DNA of 64,000 bases from Oceanospirillaceae bacterium (lineage in GTDB: Bacteria; Pseudomonadota; Gammaproteobacteria; Pseudomonadales; Balneatricaceae): the NCBI GenBank assembly GCA_013215505.1, contig JABSQZ010000001.1:186001-250000 (forward strand), in the 5' to 3' direction. Of the stretch, positions 60,932 through 64,000 are shown piece by piece (the stretch's first letter is position 1; the number at the start of each line of letters is the position of its first letter). The position numbers were made by a program, and so were the translations under genes. The notes beneath the pieces were generated by a model. That model did no database searches. It was not told where the DNA came from and was given only the letters and a program-made list of their open reading frames with translations.

Positions 60932-61816
60932 TTGAGTAAACTAGATAGATTAGACATCAAGCAATTAAGGGTTTTTCAAACGCTGATTCGAGAAGAAAAT
61001 GCATCCAAAGCTGCGAACCAATTAGGTCTTACTCAACAAGCTGTGAGCGAACACTTAAAAAAGCTACGTAATGTGTTTGGCGACCGATTATTTTTAAGAA
61101 AGACCAATGGCTTTATTCCGACACCATTCGCCCAAGAACTATCTATAAGTGTGGATAAATTACTGATTGAGTTTCAGGCACTATTATCACCAAAAGTCTT
61201 TGATCCTAAAACTATTAATAAAACATTCGTTATCGCAGCAACTGATTATGCACAACAAGTTGTATTACCAAATTTGATTTCGAAATTGAGGCACCAAGCA
61301 CCCTTCTTAAAATTAATAGTCAGGGATTTTGAAATTGATAAACTGCATGAATTAATGGAGACTGGTAAAGTTAACCTAGCGATAGCCTTTCCGGACTACA
61401 TCCCTAAAAATTACCCGTTAGTTAAGTTGTTTGAAGAGCATCATGTTTGTGTTGCATCACCCAATACATCAATTTCACAAACCAACTCCTCTTTAGAAGA
61501 TGTAGCAAAACATCCTAGCATTATAGCTTCGCCTTCACGCCCGAACTTTAAAGGCTCTATCGATGATTGGTTCGCGAAATTTGGTTTAAAGCGAAATATC
61601 GTCATATCAGCCCCATGTTTCTCCATTGTTCCAATGTACCTTGAAACGACTGACTCAATAGCGTTTTTGCCATCCAGGGCGGTAAGAGGGCTAGGATTAG
61701 TAGAAATAACACTGGAACATACGCCTGATAGCTTTGATGTCATCGCCGCTTGGCATCCGCGTTACAATGAAGATGAGCTTCAAAAGTGGGTAATTTCATT
61801 GCTGCAAGTAGAGTAA
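60932..61816 (+). CDS. LysR-family transcriptional regulator
   Basis: A 294-residue LysR protein. N-terminal helix-turn-helix: LDIKQLRVFQTLIREENASK, LGLTQQAVSEHLKKLR; a C-terminal periplasmic-binding-like effector domain follows. It starts at TTG with GAGGTG 6 bases upstream. The 151-base gap to the divergent SDR gene is the likely operator region. Confidence 0.9.
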   Translation: MSKLDRLDIKQLRVFQTLIREENASKAANQLGLTQQAVSEHLKKLRNVFGDRLFLRKTNGFIPTPFAQELSISVDKLLIEFQALLSPKVFDPKTINKTFVIAATDYAQQVVLPNLISKLRHQAPFLKLIVRDFEIDKLHELMETGKVNLAIAFPDYIPKNYPLVKLFEEHHVCVASPNTSISQTNSSLEDVAKHPSIIASPSRPNFKGSIDDWFAKFGLKRNIVISAPCFSIVPMYLETTDSIAFLPSRAVRGLGLVEITLEHTPDSFDVIAAWHPRYNEDELQKWVISLLQVE

Positions 61817-62070
61817 TTTAGTGTGACTTTGTAAAAAAGTGGCTCGGATAGAACACAGGCATTTAGCCTGGCAATGCCCCTTGGTAAAAACACTTTACAA
61901 CTAAGCTGATCTTTACTTTTACCAGGCTGAGCCGTGAAATAATGCCTATTAGCTATTCAGCTAAGCGCAGAGGCAGTGGATCAAAACCGCGCAAAGCTGA
62001 GCCATAGATACTTAATATTCTTTTTAAACCTAAGGTGAAGTACTTTAAAAAGTTATGGTTACATAATAAT

Positions 62071-62952
62071 TTACAATTTCACGGATAAGTTTTGTAAAAA
62101 CGCTAATAACTCTTTATAAAATTTTTCTGGCTGTTCTCTGTGGGGCCAATGACCAACTCCCTCAAAGCCTATAACCACACTACCTTTCGATAATGCACTT
62201 TTCGCTTTTGAGAACATCTCCAATCTCACCTTGGGTTCATCTAATCCATAGAGAACCAATGCCGGCTGAGTAATTGGATTATTTATCATGCTCGCCAATT
62301 TTTCGCCGATGGGGGCAGCATAATAATCAACGGCTGCAGCCGTCCTATCTGGTAATGCAAAGGCTTTTTTAATACGACTCATATGCTGCACAGGCACCCG
62401 CCAATTAGGACTCCACTGTCGGTAGAAAAAATCTATGGCGCTGTGCTTATTCCGCTTAACCCACCAATGAGCCAACTGCCCCCAGCCGAGATAAACATTG
62501 TGTGGCCTTAGCAATCTTTCCCGCCAATTTGCGTGGCTCACCTTAGGGGGCGGTATCGCCAGGGTGACTATTGCTGTTACTTTCTCGGGATGAAGTATAG
62601 CTGCAGCATAGGTAATCATTGCTCCCCAGTCATGGCCAACAAGGATACACTCTTGATAACCCAGGTGCTCCACAAGCTTCATCGTATCTGCTACCAAAGT
62701 CGCCAACCCATATTCCCCATCCTTTGGTATATCTGAAGGAGAGTAACCACGTAAATGCAGCGCACAACTGCGATATCCAGCCGTTTTCAAAATTTGTTGA
62801 GTTTCCTCCCAAGTATCAGCTGTGTCAGGAAAGCCGTGAAGTAATACGACCAGTGGCCCTTTCCCAACATCTTGATATGCTAGCCTGATTGAGCCACTTT
62901 GAAATGTATTGATAGAGCTTTCCCAATGGTTGTTACTGTTATTACTAGGCAT
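62071..62952 (-). CDS. Alpha/beta hydrolase, epoxide-hydrolase-like
   Basis: A 293-residue hydrolase. LLHGFPDTADTWEE forms the oxyanion region, the nucleophile is the aspartate in VGHDWGAMITYA (as in epoxide hydrolases and haloalkane dehalogenases), and the base histidine is in GVGHWPHREQPEKF near the C-terminus. GGGGGG lies 5 bases before the ATG. Substrate cannot be deduced. Confidence 0.88.
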   Translation of the reverse strand: MPSNNSNNHWESSINTFQSGSIRLAYQDVGKGPLVVLLHGFPDTADTWEETQQILKTAGYRSCALHLRGYSPSDIPKDGEYGLATLVADTMKLVEHLGYQECILVGHDWGAMITYAAAILHPEKVTAIVTLAIPPPKVSHANWRERLLRPHNVYLGWGQLAHWWVKRNKHSAIDFFYRQWSPNWRVPVQHMSRIKKAFALPDRTAAAVDYYAAPIGEKLASMINNPITQPALVLYGLDEPKVRLEMFSKAKSALSKGSVVIGFEGVGHWPHREQPEKFYKELLAFLQNLSVKL

Positions 62953-63061
62953 AACGTCCCCCCTAAACCTTAGGTTATAATTTTCAGTATCAAGCCTAAG
63001 GACAGGACATGATTATCTAAATCGCTAAAGTAGTGAGTTATGATATGAGAATGTGGACATT

Positions 63062-63895
63062 TCAATCTAGAAGATTTGTGCAAAGTCTGCGGTAATGTGA
63101 AGGCGTTAGCTTGTAGACCCGTTTAAACCAACGTCCGAGATGACTTTGGTCAGAAAAACAAAGTTCTGTGGCAACCTCAGAAGGCTTTGTTCCTTTTGCA
63201 AGTAGCTGCCTTGCTTTAACAATACGCAGCATAATTAAATACTGATAAGGCGCCATTCCAAAGGCGTTTTTAAATGCCCTGGTTAATCTAAAGCGGTCAA
63301 TACCGACAGTTTTCGCTAAGTCATTCAGTCCAAATTCGACCTCCAAATTAGCATGAATATAGTCACGCGCTAAGTTCGCTATTTGGGGAATACAAGGGTT
63401 TGAGTCTTGCCGAGGTCGACAGGTTAAGTGTCTGCTCATCTGTTGCAACAGGTTGTCTAACGCCGCTTCTTTTACGATTTGAAGTTCGCCCCTATGCAAT
63501 GCCTCAAATGCAAAGGCTGTTGCCTTAACCAAGCGTTTGTCATTGACTAATGTTGACCCGAAAGCCAAGTGAACTTTAGAGGGGTTTTCAGGAAAGAGTG
63601 TATTGAATTCAAGTTCGACCCACTTCGGATCGATATCGAGCATCCGATAGGTATAGCCGTTTTCATCCGGGGCATCTGCATCGTGTATTTCGCCTGGTTC
63701 TATCATGAAAGCTTGGCCAGGAGTACTCAAATGCTTGATTCCTCTACAGCTAAATTTTTGAAACCCATGATCTGTTATGCCAATCAAGTAGCTATCATGC
63801 CAGTGCGGTCCATATGCATTGCCATTAAAATGCGCATGAATTGATTCGATACCGGTGTTTTTGTCTTTTGACAAGTCGAACCAATCTTCAATCAT
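63062..63895 (-). CDS. AraC-family transcriptional regulator
   Basis: A 277-residue regulator: a cupin-like N-terminal ligand domain (FNGNAYGPHWHDSYLIGITD, MIEPGEIHDADAPDENGYTY) and two C-terminal helix-turn-helix motifs (LAKTVGIDRFRLTRAFKNAF and VATELCFSDQSHLGRWFKRV). GGGGG lies 7 bases before the ATG. It precedes the hydrolase gene on the same strand by about 110 bases; regulation of that gene or of genes beyond the window is possible. Confidence 0.9.
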   Translation of the reverse strand: MIEDWFDLSKDKNTGIESIHAHFNGNAYGPHWHDSYLIGITDHGFQKFSCRGIKHLSTPGQAFMIEPGEIHDADAPDENGYTYRMLDIDPKWVELEFNTLFPENPSKVHLAFGSTLVNDKRLVKATAFAFEALHRGELQIVKEAALDNLLQQMSRHLTCRPRQDSNPCIPQIANLARDYIHANLEVEFGLNDLAKTVGIDRFRLTRAFKNAFGMAPYQYLIMLRIVKARQLLAKGTKPSEVATELCFSDQSHLGRWFKRVYKLTPSHYRRLCTNLLD

Positions 63896-64000
63896 GTCTC
63901 AACCCCCTTTCGATACCTTTATGCTGCTTGCTAGACTTCTTGTTCTAGTTTATATGATGTCCCTAGGTAATCGTAAGATTTGTTATAAATTATACAATAT

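Overview
The window looks like a gammaproteobacterial chromosome of moderate G+C. The protein families, the Pseudomonas-like hybrid set of cob/cbi genes, Shine-Dalgarno-led genes and expanded chemosensory and solute-binding proteins all fit a free-living, probably aquatic bacterium. I cannot name a genus. No rRNA, tRNA, CRISPR, phage module or complete insertion sequence was seen.

Region 1 (1-3600): a response-regulator/PAS gene cut by the window edge, a membrane protein with a degenerate GGDEF domain, and a type II NADH dehydrogenase-like gene with a perfect inverted repeat in its leader.

Region 2 (about 29.7 kb down to 3.7 kb, all on the minus strand): a 25-kb cobalamin (vitamin B12) run. 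It starts with a promoter and a cobalamin riboswitch (29512-29632). Then come a fused ChlI/ChlD-type chelatase ATPase, cobO, cobB, cbiD, cobK, cobH, cobL, cobI, cbiG/cobE-like, a polysaccharide deacetylase, cobJ, cobM, cobW, cobN, cobQ, cbiB, cobD, cbiX, cobU, cobT, cobC, cobS and a spermidine-synthase-like gene. Genes overlap or lie a few bases apart, so one B12-repressed transcript or a few are likely. The set mixes aerobic (CobN, CobK, CobL) and anaerobic (CbiD, CbiG, CbiX) enzymes; cobG is absent here. cobQ and cobW are each preceded by a small intact reading frame that is a decayed copy of the same gene's own 5' end.

Region 3 (29.9-59.2 kb): a loose accessory region with long intergenic stretches. 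It holds five family-3 solute-binding-like proteins, two methyl-accepting chemotaxis proteins, several hypothetical proteins, an oxidoreductase/monooxygenase/lsrF group, an aldo-keto reductase with an Lrp regulator, a TfoX C-domain protein, a YdeI-family protein and a cold-shock protein. Many decayed genes sit between them. A dispersed palindromic repeat (ends resembling AATGTCTGCAA) recurs, several times next to solute-binding genes or their remnants. Heptanucleotide arrays (GTAGGAA-like) lie exactly at the 3' ends of three genes, in the sense direction, and supply the stop codon of two.

Region 4 (59.5-64 kb): a SnoaL-like secreted protein, an SDR-like protein lacking the YxxxK motif divergent from a LysR regulator, an epoxide-hydrolase-like alpha/beta hydrolase and an AraC-family regulator.
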